DNA of 52,979 nt from CAZNFR01 sp964572225 (GTDB lineage: Bacteria; Bacteroidota; Bacteroidia; Bacteroidales; GCA-2748055), in NCBI GenBank assembly GCA_964572225.1, contig CAZNFR010000018.1, positions 1 through 52,979 on the forward strand. The letters are read 5' to 3'. Under the pieces are notes generated by a model. That model saw nothing but the letters and a program-made list of their open reading frames with translations, had not been told where the DNA came from and did not search any database. Both the position numbers and the translations under genes were made by a program. Numbering within the stretch: the stretch's first letter is position 1; the number at the start of each line of letters is the position of its first letter. Of the stretch, positions 6,901 to 15,552 are shown one piece after another.

Positions 6901-8721
6901 TTACTTACCGGAAATCTTTTCGTTATAAGCTTCCTGAACTGTAAAACGATCCAGAATTGATTCGTCATTTATTTCCTTGGAAAGCGAAGAAATGGTTTCT
7001 ACTGGCACATCAAAAAGGTCAAGGATAAGCAATCCGTCAAGAGCATTATTGAATTTCGGATCAATGTTAAAACCGATGATCTTCCCATTCTGCTTGAGAT
7101 ATTTTTTTAATAAAACCGGCATGTTGTAATCCGATAATTCGATATCCTTGATGAATTTGTCGAATTTGTTCAGGTCACTGGTCGATTCCATGATGATTTC
7201 AGTATCAAGATCTTCATGACCCTGAACCACAAATTTTTTTCTGGGCCTGATCATTCTGGCAAAGTCATGATTGTAATGATTTTGCTTAATGTATTTTATG
7301 ATCATTGACTTGGAGAACTGCGAAAATTCATTGCTGATACTGACCGGTCCGATTAAATAGCGATATTCGGGATTCTTAATTAGAAAATATAGTATTCCCT
7401 TCCAAAGCAGGAAAAGTGGGAGTGGTTTTTTCTGGTATTCCTCAACGATAAAAGATCGTCCTAATTCCAGGGACTGCTTAAGTACCGGAATGAATCTGGA
7501 ACTAAGCCTGAAGAGACTTTGAATGTAAAATCCCTTAATGCCGTACTGTTCCAGAATTTCCTTCCCTTTGCCTACCCTGTATGCCCCAACGATCTTATTT
7601 TCCTTTTTATCCCAAACAAAAAGCTGATGGTAATACAAATCAAATTCATCCAGATCCTGAGAACGGTTTGTACCTTCGCCAACCAATCGAAACGTTATTT
7701 CCCTCAATCTTCCAATCTCATTCATAATGGCAGGCAGGCAGATTGAAGGCGAACAAAAAACTTCAAAATCCCGATTTTCAAACAGGAGATAATTTTCTCT
7801 TATTTGTTCAATCTCTTTAATTATTTTTTCAGAAGACCCGGCCGGTTGAATCTGCTGGACCTTCCTGGCTCGGGTAATACCGGTATGAAAAAACTGATGA
7901 ACTTCCATTGCAGAACCCAGGGCATAGGTCTTGGCCCTTAAGAATCTCCCATACCGGGATACATCCTTGAACTGGGCCTGATCTTTGACGGATATTGGAT
8001 TGCCTATCCTTACCCTAATATTCCGCTTCTTTTTATTCAAAAGTTCCGAAGGCAAACGTGCTGCCTGAAGGGAAGGATGAATCAGGCCCAAAAGATGAAA
8101 GAGGCGACTATTGGTTCCCGTAAAATAAATCGGAACCACGGGGACATTCATCTTCTTGATAAGTTTGAGAATCGGTATCTCCCACTCTCTGTCGCTTATG
8201 CCCGTGGTATGAATATTATAACTGGATACTTCTCCGGCTGGGAATAAACCTAAGGAGTTCCCATCCTGGACATGCTGAAATATGTCCCTGATAGCTTGCA
8301 TATTACTACTCCTCTGACCATTATCATCAAAGGGATTGACCTGGAGAATATTTTCATTTAAGGGATCAAGTTTCCGAAGCAGAAAATTAGCCAGGACTTT
8401 ATAATCAGGTCTGACTCTTGAGATCATCTTAATTAACAACATCCCGTCAATTCCCCCGAAAGGATGATTCGATACGGTAATAAACGGACCCTTTAGGGGA
8501 ATCCTTGCCAGTTCTTCATCTCTTACTTCGAAGTGTATCTGAAGCTCTTCAATCAACCTGTCAATAAATTCCACTCCCTTTCGGTCGGATATATCTGAAT
8601 AGATTTTATTGATCTTATTCACCCTCATCAGCATCATTAAAACCTTTGCAGCGCTGGCACCTCCAACCTTATTCAACTTTGCGGCTTTAATTATATCCTC
8701 TGGCTCAATTAGTTTTCCCAT
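6901..8721 (-). CDS. Bifunctional OlsF-like acyltransferase (PlsC + GNAT/OlsB domains), aminolipid synthesis
   Basis: This 606-residue protein joins two acyltransferase domains. The first (about residues 60-290) is PlsC-like: SNHPFGGIDGM gives the catalytic His86 and Asp92 with the five-residue spacing seen in this subfamily; LGLFPAGE (158-164) is the substrate-binding block, and VPVVPIYFTGTNSRLFH follows. The second (about residues 305-490) resembles the hemolysin/OlsB acyl-ACP N-acyltransferases of the GNAT fold. The same pairing occurs in OlsF, which makes ornithine lipid by N- then O-acylation, and separate genes of these types make glycine lipids in Bacteroides. The likely product is therefore an N-acyl, O-acyl amino-acid lipid in the inner membrane; which amino acid is used cannot be read from sequence. 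The gene stands alone behind its own -7 box. Confidence 0.8.
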   Translation of the reverse strand: MGKLIEPEDIIKAAKLNKVGGASAAKVLMMLMRVNKINKIYSDISDRKGVEFIDRLIEELQIHFEVRDEELARIPLKGPFITVSNHPFGGIDGMLLIKMISRVRPDYKVLANFLLRKLDPLNENILQVNPFDDNGQRSSNMQAIRDIFQHVQDGNSLGLFPAGEVSSYNIHTTGISDREWEIPILKLIKKMNVPVVPIYFTGTNSRLFHLLGLIHPSLQAARLPSELLNKKKRNIRVRIGNPISVKDQAQFKDVSRYGRFLRAKTYALGSAMEVHQFFHTGITRARKVQQIQPAGSSEKIIKEIEQIRENYLLFENRDFEVFCSPSICLPAIMNEIGRLREITFRLVGEGTNRSQDLDEFDLYYHQLFVWDKKENKIVGAYRVGKGKEILEQYGIKGFYIQSLFRLSSRFIPVLKQSLELGRSFIVEEYQKKPLPLFLLWKGILYFLIKNPEYRYLIGPVSISNEFSQFSKSMIIKYIKQNHYNHDFARMIRPRKKFVVQGHEDLDTEIIMESTSDLNKFDKFIKDIELSDYNMPVLLKKYLKQNGKIIGFNIDPKFNNALDGLLILDLFDVPVETISSLSKEINDESILDRFTVQEAYNEKISGK

Positions 8722-8746
8722 GCATGCAGTCCACTTTGGTTGGCCC

Positions 8747-8754
8747 CAAATATA
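8747..8754 (-). promoter_or_regulatory. -7 promoter box of the OlsF-like gene
   Basis: Read on the minus strand this is TATATTTG (TAnnTTTG), 25 bases before the start codon at 8721. No matching -33 element was clear. Confidence 0.5.
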
Positions 8755-9029
8755 AAAGAAAAAACGATCAGTTAATAATAATTTAATATTGAATCATAAC
8801 CGGGTTATGAAAACACATTTTAACGAAAAAAGAAAGGAATCCCTGCTAAAAAGCATGCTGAACAATTCAAAACTATGAAAGTTACTCAAATATCGGGTCA
8901 GTAGATAACTAACCCATTTTGAAAATAGAAATTTCCTGTTTTAGAATACATTTTCACATGATAATCCTCAATTATTTTAATGATCCCATATAATAAATTA
9001 GTTTTCTCAATATTGAAAAAATAAAAAGT
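8755..9029. other. AT-rich divergent intergenic region before pruA
   Basis: Together with the OlsF promoter this forms a 308-base non-coding stretch. It is AT-rich, has no coding frame I trust and no strong hairpin. It presumably carries the pruA promoter, but no convincing TAnnTTTG box could be chosen. Confidence 0.4.
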
Positions 9030-10661
9030 ATGTCTGAAGGATTTTTTAACGTACCCAAAGCGGTGAATGAACCCGTTTACAGTTATGCTCCCGGCTCTCC
9101 GGAGCGCCATGCACTCAAATTAGCTTTAGAGGAAGCAAAATCCGCGGAAGCCGATATTCCTATGATCATTGATGGTAAGGAGGTCAGAACCGGAAATAAA
9201 ATTGCGATCCATCCTCCCCATGAACTTGATTTTACTCTTGGACATTATCACCGCGGCGATGCCGGGCATGTTAGAATGGCCATTGAAGCAGCAATGAAAG
9301 CAAAAGAGAAATGGGCAAATACTCCCTGGGAACAACGTGCCTCTGTATTTCTCAAAGCCGCTACCCTGCTTTCAAAAAAATACCGTTACAGAATGAATGC
9401 AGCTACCATGCTGGGGCAATCCAAAAATCCTTTCCAGGCTGAGATCGACTCAGCCTGCGAGTTAATAGATTTCTACCGGTTTAATGTGGAATACATGGCC
9501 GAAATATACAGTCAGCAACCCATTTCACCTGCCGGACAATGGAACAGGATGGAATACAGGCCGCTTGAAGGTTTTGTTTTTGCTCTTACTCCATTTAACT
9601 TTACCTCCATAGCCGGAAATCTACCCACCGCACCTGCAATAATGGGAAATACCGTTGTCTGGAAAGTTTCCAACACTCAGGTTTATTCTGCCAAAGTCAT
9701 TATGGACCTTCTAATGGAAGCAGGGCTTCCCAATGGAGTGATAAACCTTATCTTTGCATCAGGCCCGGTTGCAGGACAGGAAATTTTTACTCACCCTGAT
9801 TTTGGAGGTATCCATTTTACCGGCTCAACGGAAGTTTTTCAAAATATATGGAGGACGATTGGAGAGAATATCCATAAATATAAAAGCTATCCGAGAATCG
9901 TGGGTGAAACCGGTGGAAAAGACTTCATCTTTGCGCATAATTCGGCCGACCTGAATGCCCTAACCACAGCTATTGTAAGGGGTGCCTTTGAATACCAGGG
10001 GCAGAAATGTTCGGCTGTATCCCGGATCTATGTTCCCAACAGCATTTGGCCAGGCCTTCGTGAGAAAATGGAGGCCATGATTGCTAGAATCAAAATGGGG
10101 AACCCCGAAGATTTCACTAATTTCTTCAATGCGGTAATCGATGAGGCATCTTTTGATAAACTGGAATCCTACATAGAAAACGCACGTAAGGATACGGATG
10201 CCGAAGTCATAATTGGTGGAAAATGTGATAAGACCACAGGATATTTTATTGAGCCAACGGTCATCCTGACCAGCAATCCTCAATACATAACCATGAAAGA
10301 AGAGCTGTTTGGTCCGGTACTCACCGTTTTTGTTTACGAGGATGCCAAAATGGATGAAACTCTTGAACTTCTGGACAATACTTCGGTCTACGCACTTACC
10401 GGAGCAGTTTTTGCCAAAGACAGACAGGTAATAGACAAGGTTACCGGGAAGCTCAGGAATTCCGCAGGTAATTTTTACATAAATGATAAGCCTACCGGTG
10501 CCGTGGTAGGTCAACAACCTTTTGGAGGTGCCAGAGGTTCAGGTACAAACGATAAAGCTGGCTCCCTTCTGAATATGATCAGGTGGACTTCCCCCAGGGC
10601 CATCAAGGAAACTTTTAATCCCCCGGTTGATTTTACCTACTCATTTATGAAAGAGGCCTGA
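9030..10661 (+). CDS. pruA: L-glutamate gamma-semialdehyde (1-pyrroline-5-carboxylate) dehydrogenase
   Basis: Oxidises glutamate gamma-semialdehyde, in equilibrium with P5C, to glutamate with NAD+, the second step of proline catabolism. The 543-residue chain is a stand-alone aldehyde dehydrogenase of the mitochondrial/Bacteroidota P5CDH type, not a PutA fusion. Seen motifs are the cofactor strand TPFNFTSIAGNLPTAPA (188-203), FTGS (263-266), catalytic Glu293 in GETGGKDF and nucleophile Cys327 in YQGQKCSAVSR; EELFGPVL lies near residue 430. No proline dehydrogenase gene is adjacent, so its partner must be elsewhere. It is followed after 78 bases by the FtsB-like gene, which has its own promoter box. 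Confidence 0.95.
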   Translation: MSEGFFNVPKAVNEPVYSYAPGSPERHALKLALEEAKSAEADIPMIIDGKEVRTGNKIAIHPPHELDFTLGHYHRGDAGHVRMAIEAAMKAKEKWANTPWEQRASVFLKAATLLSKKYRYRMNAATMLGQSKNPFQAEIDSACELIDFYRFNVEYMAEIYSQQPISPAGQWNRMEYRPLEGFVFALTPFNFTSIAGNLPTAPAIMGNTVVWKVSNTQVYSAKVIMDLLMEAGLPNGVINLIFASGPVAGQEIFTHPDFGGIHFTGSTEVFQNIWRTIGENIHKYKSYPRIVGETGGKDFIFAHNSADLNALTTAIVRGAFEYQGQKCSAVSRIYVPNSIWPGLREKMEAMIARIKMGNPEDFTNFFNAVIDEASFDKLESYIENARKDTDAEVIIGGKCDKTTGYFIEPTVILTSNPQYITMKEELFGPVLTVFVYEDAKMDETLELLDNTSVYALTGAVFAKDRQVIDKVTGKLRNSAGNFYINDKPTGAVVGQQPFGGARGSGTNDKAGSLLNMIRWTSPRAIKETFNPPVDFTYSFMKEA

Positions 10662-10712
10662 AATTGTTTATAAAATGACCCTTTCAGGGCAGGAATTAAG
10701 CGATTTTTCCGG

Positions 10713-10720
10713 TATTTTTG
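10713..10720 (+). promoter_or_regulatory. -7 promoter box of the FtsB-like gene
   Basis: TATTTTTG fits TAnnTTTG and lies 19 bases before the ATG at 10740, implying a very short leader. Confidence 0.45.
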
Positions 10721-10739
10721 AATGGCCTAACGAGGGATT

Positions 10740-11069
10740 ATGAGAAAAATACTGGACATAATTAAGGCTGTATACCTTTATATTCAGCCCTATCTAAAAA
10801 ATAAGTACCTGGTTGCCATTGTTTTATTTATTGCCTGGATCATATTTTTCGATCAGAACAATATGCTGGAGAGGATCAAACTGGCCCGTGATGTTAATAA
10901 ATTAAGTAAGGATATGGAATACTACCAGCAACAGATAAAATCGGATTCTGCACGGTTGATCGAATTGAAAACCAGTCCCGGTAATCTGGAAAAATTCGCA
11001 AGAGAACAATACCTCATGAAAAAAGATAATGAGGAAATTTTTATTATTGTGGAAGAGGAAGATAACTAA
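10740..11069 (+). CDS. FtsB/DivIC-family septum formation initiator
   Basis: A small bitopic division protein of 109 residues. A short cytoplasmic N-terminus is followed by one membrane helix (YLVAIVLFIAWIIFF, about residues 23-39). A periplasmic coiled coil follows (residues 43-78: LERIKLARDVNKLSKDMEYY and onwards), and then the conserved FtsB/DivIC end LEKFAREQYLMKKDNEEIF. Proteins of this family bridge FtsL and FtsQ/DivIB and activate septal wall synthesis. The acidic tail (EEEDN) is typical. The neighbours, pruA and the convergent dsbD-like gene, give no further clue. Confidence 0.88.
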   Translation: MRKILDIIKAVYLYIQPYLKNKYLVAIVLFIAWIIFFDQNNMLERIKLARDVNKLSKDMEYYQQQIKSDSARLIELKTSPGNLEKFAREQYLMKKDNEEIFIIVEEEDN

Positions 11070-11096
11070 ATCTTTCGAATCCGTATATTCCTGTAT

Positions 11097-13229
11097 TTAT
11101 TCCTTGTTGCTTTGCTGAAAATTTTCAAGTCCTTCATCCAGAAATCCAAGAAAACTCTCAATGTTCAGTTCTTTTCCTCTGGGCACATTCAGCAATTCTC
11201 CATCAGGACCCATCAAGACATACCAGGGTGTGGCAAAGGTTCCGAATCTTTCCATTTCAAACTGGACATTTTGTTGACCAATGGTTTTGAGGACCTTGCC
11301 CTGTGGATCAGTAATCCATTCATTTTCCGGTAAACGTGTTTTATCGTCGGTATAAAGGGAAATGACCACATATTCTTCTTTGAGTCTATGGAGCACTTGA
11401 GGGTCAGACCAAACCTGATTTTCCATCTGCTTGCAATTGCTGCAGGAATGACCGGTGAAGTCCAGAAATATGGGTTTGTCGTTCTCCTGTGCACATTCTA
11501 ATCCGTCTTCAAAAGTAAAATATCCCTTAATTCCATGAGGCAGATCAAATTGATCATCAAATCGGCCGGGACCACACCAAGTCGAAGATTGATCACTTTC
11601 CGACACACTTCCCGTACCGGTGGAAATCATAAAATGCTGGGATGATTTGGGTGGAATGAGAGCACCAATTGATTGGAGATCGTTCCCGAATATCCCGGTA
11701 AAAAGATATATGGCAAAAACAAAGGAAGCAAGAGAGAGTAACATTCTGGGAACTGGAATGTAATTCAACTCGCTGTCGTGAGAAACCCGGATTTTTCCAA
11801 GGAGGTATAATCCAAGGAAAATCGCAATCATGAACCAGATTGCAAGGTAGATCTCCCGTGTGAAAATATTTAGGTGATAAGCCTGATCTATGCTGCTCAG
11901 GAATTTCATTCCAAAGGCCAACATAAAAAACCCAAGCACCACTTTTACGGAATTCAGCCAGCCACCTGATTTCGGCAGGCTCTTTAACATGGAAGGAAAA
12001 ATGGCGAGCAATGTGAATGGAAGGGCAAATGCCAGTGAAAATGCAAACATACCCATGATGGGTTTAAGCGCTTCACCGCCCGCTGCCTCAGTAAGAAGAG
12101 AACCCACAATGGGTCCGGTGCAGGAAAAGGATACCAATACGGTAGTAAGGCCCATAAAAAAGGGGCCCACCAATCCACCCCTGTCAGCTTGTTTGTCCAC
12201 CTTGTTTACCAGTCCTGAGGGTAAAACTATTTCGAACATTCCCAGGAAAGAGGCAGCAAAAATCATAAATAACAGGAAGAAAATCAAATTGGGAATCCAA
12301 TGGGTCGATATTACATTCCCGATATTTGCTTCAACACCGGTTAACGAAACCAAAACACCCAGTCCGGTATACACCAGAATCATAGAAAATCCAAAAACCA
12401 GTCCTTTAAGAACCACCATGGCCTTGCTCTTCCCTCCTCTCATAAAAAATGATATGGTCATGGGTATCATCGGATAAACACAAGGTGTAAGAATGGCAGC
12501 AAAGCCTAAAAGTAAACTTAAAAGAAGAAATCCGGCCATACCTCTTCCCGTGTCGGGCGATTCTTCGGCAAATGATTCTCCGGAAAGCACTTCCTTTTCT
12601 CCGGTTTCCCCAAAAGGACTTCCTATTTCACTTTTTGGAATGGAACCCTCCGCCGGAACTACCTGAGTTTCCTCCGGATCTGAATCAGCTTCAGTGGATG
12701 GAACCTGAACTCCCTGTTCTTCCGTAGCCTCGGTCACTGACCCTTCCCTGGATGCATCCGATAATGTTATGCCACTTAACCGAAAAGAAAAATCACGTGT
12801 AAATGGGGGTAAACAAGTTTCATCATTGCAACATTGATATTCCACAAACCCGGTAAGCCTGATAACTCCATCACCCTCAGCCCTTACTCTTTGCTTAAAT
12901 TCAGCCTTGTTGTAATATGCGCCAACATTGAATTTAAACCCTTCATCAAATTTTATCTTTGGCTTTGTTATTTCCGTCAGGTCTTCCTGAAAAGTAACAT
13001 TCTCATTCTCGTTAAAAATAATACTGGTGGGTATAGGTCCGGATTTTTCCTGTTCAATGGCGTACATATGCCACGGCTGGTCAATCACAGCAGTGAAATA
13101 CAGGTCGTATACCCCAGGTTCAACTTTTTCACTTTTGAAAGTCCAGCTTACCGGATCCGTCAATCCTGGCTGGGCAACAACATCTAAAGCAAAGGTGACG
13201 AGCAACAGATAAAAGAATATTCTTTTCAT
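11097..13229 (-). CDS. DsbD-family thiol:disulfide interchange protein with thioredoxin domain
   Basis: Carries electrons across the inner membrane to keep periplasmic thiols reduced. The start is taken at 13229, which gives the signal peptide MKRIFFYLLLVTFALDVVAQ (710 residues). Domains in order: an N-terminal DsbD-alpha-like domain with the pair in YQCCNDETCLPP (near residue 130); an acidic, low-complexity linker (about 165-230); a membrane core of about eight helices with the electron-carrying Cys residues in LTPCVYPMIPM and SFSCTGPIVGS; and a C-terminal thioredoxin-like domain with CSNC (about residue 596). All three redox pairs expected of DsbD are present. A -7 box precedes the gene. 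The partner proteins cannot be named from the context. Confidence 0.92.
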   Translation of the reverse strand: MKRIFFYLLLVTFALDVVAQPGLTDPVSWTFKSEKVEPGVYDLYFTAVIDQPWHMYAIEQEKSGPIPTSIIFNENENVTFQEDLTEITKPKIKFDEGFKFNVGAYYNKAEFKQRVRAEGDGVIRLTGFVEYQCCNDETCLPPFTRDFSFRLSGITLSDASREGSVTEATEEQGVQVPSTEADSDPEETQVVPAEGSIPKSEIGSPFGETGEKEVLSGESFAEESPDTGRGMAGFLLLSLLLGFAAILTPCVYPMIPMTISFFMRGGKSKAMVVLKGLVFGFSMILVYTGLGVLVSLTGVEANIGNVISTHWIPNLIFFLLFMIFAASFLGMFEIVLPSGLVNKVDKQADRGGLVGPFFMGLTTVLVSFSCTGPIVGSLLTEAAGGEALKPIMGMFAFSLAFALPFTLLAIFPSMLKSLPKSGGWLNSVKVVLGFFMLAFGMKFLSSIDQAYHLNIFTREIYLAIWFMIAIFLGLYLLGKIRVSHDSELNYIPVPRMLLSLASFVFAIYLFTGIFGNDLQSIGALIPPKSSQHFMISTGTGSVSESDQSSTWCGPGRFDDQFDLPHGIKGYFTFEDGLECAQENDKPIFLDFTGHSCSNCKQMENQVWSDPQVLHRLKEEYVVISLYTDDKTRLPENEWITDPQGKVLKTIGQQNVQFEMERFGTFATPWYVLMGPDGELLNVPRGKELNIESFLGFLDEGLENFQQSNKE

Positions 13230-13265
13230 AATCAATGCCAATGGTTGAAAATTATTTTGAAAACA

Positions 13266-13273
13266 CAAATATA
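13266..13273 (-). promoter_or_regulatory. -7 promoter box of the dsbD-like gene
   Basis: Minus-strand TATATTTG (TAnnTTTG), 36 bases before the chosen ATG at 13229; its position upstream supports that start rather than the more distal one at 13268, which would nearly overlap the box. Confidence 0.5.
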
Positions 13274-13350
13274 TAAATATATGTACATTTATTTATGTTT
13301 GACGTCCAAATGAGCAACGCCTTACGGGATTCAGTAAAATTAGGAATTTT

Positions 13351-14910
13351 TTATTCTACCGGAAGGATTTCATCCCCATTTTTATCAAAAACCTTAAATT
13401 CCAGAAGATTAACAGAAATCTGTTCACCAATGGCAATAGTGCATTTAAGGTCTTTTGACCATTTGCGGCGTATGGATTTTAACAATCCTTTGTTAAGATA
13501 GGCTGCCACATAGGGGTGGGTAACCAGTTTGAGTTGTTTTAGTCCGTACTTGGAGACCATTTGTCTGAGGCCATTGAAAATAATTTCGGTAAAAAGGATG
13601 GTTGATTCAACCTTACCGCTTCCATGGCAGGTCGGACAGGCCTCCCTGGTATCGATATGCATTTCAGGTCTTACTCTCTGCCTCGTGATTTGCATAAGAC
13701 CGAATTTGCTGAGTGGGAGAATATGGTTTTTGGTTCGGTCCCTTCCCATGGCCTCTTTCATCCTTTCATAAACCATTTGCTTATGCTCATTGGTATGCAT
13801 ATCGATGAAGTCAACCACAATAATCCCGCCCATATCTCTGAGCCTAAGTTGGCGGGCAATTTCATCGGCTGCGGCCATGTTCACCTCCAGAGCATTGGTT
13901 TCCTGATCATTCTCTGAACGGGAGCGATTGCCACTGTTCACGTCAATTACATGTAATGCTTCTGTATGCTCAATTATCAGGTATGCTCCGCTCTTAAAAG
14001 AAACGGTTTTCCCAAAGGAAGCTTTTATCTGTTTTTCAATGCCAAACTTTTCAAAGATGGGCTGTCCTCCTTCAACGATCTTGACAATCTTAAGCTTTTC
14101 GGGTGCTATTCCCTGAATAAACTGGCGAATCTCCTGGTAGGTGGTTTTGTCATTGACATAAATTCCGTCAAACTGGGTATCAAAAATATCCCTGAGAATA
14201 GCGGTGGTACGGTTTATCTCACCCAGGATTAGTTTGGGGGTCTTCTCTGCCCTCAAATTATCAAAGGCGGTCTCCCATTTTTCAACCAGCATTCTCAACT
14301 CAGAATCCAGCTCTGCAACCTTTTTACCCTCAGCGGCGGTTCTGATAATGATTCCATAATTCTTGGGCCTGATACTCATCAAAAGATTCTTGAGCCTTTC
14401 TTTCTCCTCATTGGACTCAAGTTTGGCAGATACAGAAACTTTGTCGGAAAAGGGAATTAGAACCAGATTACGACCCGGGATGGAAATCTCTGAACAAAGA
14501 CGCGGACCTTTGGTGGAAATGGGCTCCTTGGCTACCTGCACAACCACTGGTTGCCCGGCTGTTAATACATCCTTGATCTTCCCTTCTTTATTAATATCAT
14601 TCTCCCTCCTGAATTTACCCATAGGGATCATCTTGCCCTTTCGGGACAAAGCAAGACTCATATATTTATTAAGGGAACTGAACTGAGGGCCCAGATCCAG
14701 GTAGTGGAGGAAAGCATCTTTTTCATACCCTACATCCACAAATGCAGCATTCAGACCCGGCATAATTTTTTTTACCTTGCCCAGATAAATATCACCAACC
14801 GAAAACTTGGTTTCCTTGGTCTCTTTATTAAGCTCTATGAGCTTTTTATTCTCAAGCAGGGCAATCGAAATTTCACTGGGTGAAGCATCAATTACCAATT
14901 CATTACTCAC
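13351..14910 (-). CDS. rng: Ribonuclease G / RNase E family endoribonuclease
   Basis: A 519-residue endoribonuclease acting in rRNA maturation and mRNA decay. The N-terminus carries an S1 RNA-binding domain (about residues 38-125: SVGDIYLGKVKKIMPGLNAAF). The catalytic core holds the two Mg-binding Asp residues in HVIDVNSGNRS and IIVVDFIDM, and the zinc-link Cys pair in CPTCHGSG, which joins subunits in this family. It ends soon after the core and so lacks the long degradosome scaffold of E. coli RNase E. In this window it lies downstream of the HU gene and the 30-residue basic protein, all on the minus strand; a 105-base gap separates it from them. Confidence 0.95.
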   Translation of the reverse strand: MSNELVIDASPSEISIALLENKKLIELNKETKETKFSVGDIYLGKVKKIMPGLNAAFVDVGYEKDAFLHYLDLGPQFSSLNKYMSLALSRKGKMIPMGKFRRENDINKEGKIKDVLTAGQPVVVQVAKEPISTKGPRLCSEISIPGRNLVLIPFSDKVSVSAKLESNEEKERLKNLLMSIRPKNYGIIIRTAAEGKKVAELDSELRMLVEKWETAFDNLRAEKTPKLILGEINRTTAILRDIFDTQFDGIYVNDKTTYQEIRQFIQGIAPEKLKIVKIVEGGQPIFEKFGIEKQIKASFGKTVSFKSGAYLIIEHTEALHVIDVNSGNRSRSENDQETNALEVNMAAADEIARQLRLRDMGGIIVVDFIDMHTNEHKQMVYERMKEAMGRDRTKNHILPLSKFGLMQITRQRVRPEMHIDTREACPTCHGSGKVESTILFTEIIFNGLRQMVSKYGLKQLKLVTHPYVAAYLNKGLLKSIRRKWSKDLKCTIAIGEQISVNLLEFKVFDKNGDEILPVE

Positions 14911-15015
14911 TGCTAACTCCTTAATGTATTAAGCGTGACCGGAAAGCAACTATAATACGAAACAAACCTAAAGAATCGGCAGACCTTTAGGTTTATTTGA
15001 TTGCAGAAATTATAC

Positions 15016-15108
15016 TTATTTCTTCTTCTTATGTCTGTTCTTTCTCAAACGCTTTTTGCGTTTGTGGGTAGACATCTTATGTCTTTTTCTTTTTTTACCG
15101 CTTGGCAT
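15016..15108 (-). CDS. 30-residue highly basic protein, AURKAIP1/COX24-like
   Basis: A tiny frame with a proper ATG and TAA that encodes 30 residues: MPSGKKRKRHKMSTHKRKKR, then a tail of the same character ending in a Lys run. About two thirds of the residues are Lys, Arg or His. Bacteroidota genomes commonly carry such a peptide, annotated as AURKAIP1/COX24-domain protein, related to the mitochondrial small-subunit protein mS38 and to the mycobacterial bS22; this suggests a ribosomal or RNA-binding role. It lies 21 bases after the HU gene on the same strand and probably shares its transcript. The match is from memory of the family, not a search, but the sequence bias is strong evidence that the frame is real. 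Confidence 0.85.
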   Translation of the reverse strand: MPSGKKRKRHKMSTHKRKKRLRKNRHKKKK

Positions 15109-15129
15109 AATGGATAAAATTTCTTTGTA

Positions 15130-15414
15130 TTACTTAACGTTGGACTTTACCTTGTTCACAAATGTTTTTGCCGGTTTGAACGAGGGAATAAAATGTTCGG
15201 GAATAATAATAGTAGTGTTCCTGGAAATATTCCTTGCTGTTTTCTGAGCTCTCTTCTTAATAATGAAGCTTCCAAAGCCTCTCAGATAAACATTCTTATT
15301 CTTACTGAGTGAATCTTTAACAGTTTCCATAAAGGCTTCTACCGTTTTTTGAACTGTTACCTTTTCAATTCCTGTGTTCTTGGAAATTTCGTTTACAATA
15401 TCTGCTTTAGTCAT
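15130..15414 (-). CDS. HU-family DNA-binding protein
   Basis: A 94-residue nucleoid protein that bends DNA as a dimer. The N-terminal helices MTKADIVNEISKNTGIEKVT and the core VYLRGFGSFIIKKRAQKTAR followed by IPEHFIPSFKPAKTF are the HU/IHF signature; the Pro at the tip of the arm that intercalates into DNA is present (IIIPEHFIP). One HU gene cannot be separated into HU or IHF by sequence alone here. It is the first gene of a minus-strand group with the 30-residue basic protein, behind a -7 box at 15468-15475, and diverges from mutY. Confidence 0.95.
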   Translation of the reverse strand: MTKADIVNEISKNTGIEKVTVQKTVEAFMETVKDSLSKNKNVYLRGFGSFIIKKRAQKTARNISRNTTIIIPEHFIPSFKPAKTFVNKVKSNVK

Positions 15415-15467
15415 TTTAAAAAGCTTTAATTATCAATGTTTTACAATTATTTCCCTTTTTAGATCTG

Positions 15468-15475
15468 CAAATATA
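15468..15475 (-). promoter_or_regulatory. -7 promoter box of the HU gene
   Basis: Minus-strand TATATTTG (TAnnTTTG), 53 bases before the HU start codon. Confidence 0.5.
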
Positions 15476-15510
15476 AATGATTTAATCCGATTAATAAAAT
15501 ACATTTAAAC

Positions 15511-15518
15511 TATTTTTG
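15511..15518 (+). promoter_or_regulatory. -7 promoter box of mutY
   Basis: TATTTTTG (TAnnTTTG), 34 bases before the mutY ATG, back-to-back with the HU promoter in a 138-base divergent spacer. Confidence 0.45.
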
Positions 15519-15552
15519 ATATAAATAATTAAGATTTAAGGCTTTCAAGTAA

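Noticed and set aside
9960..10517. 185-residue open frame on the minus strand inside pruA
   Set aside because: Antisense to a well-conserved aldehyde dehydrogenase with catalytic residues in place; no independent evidence.
11890..12477. 195-residue open frame on the plus strand inside the dsbD-like gene
   Set aside because: It is antisense to a membrane protein with clear DsbD motifs and has no own family features.
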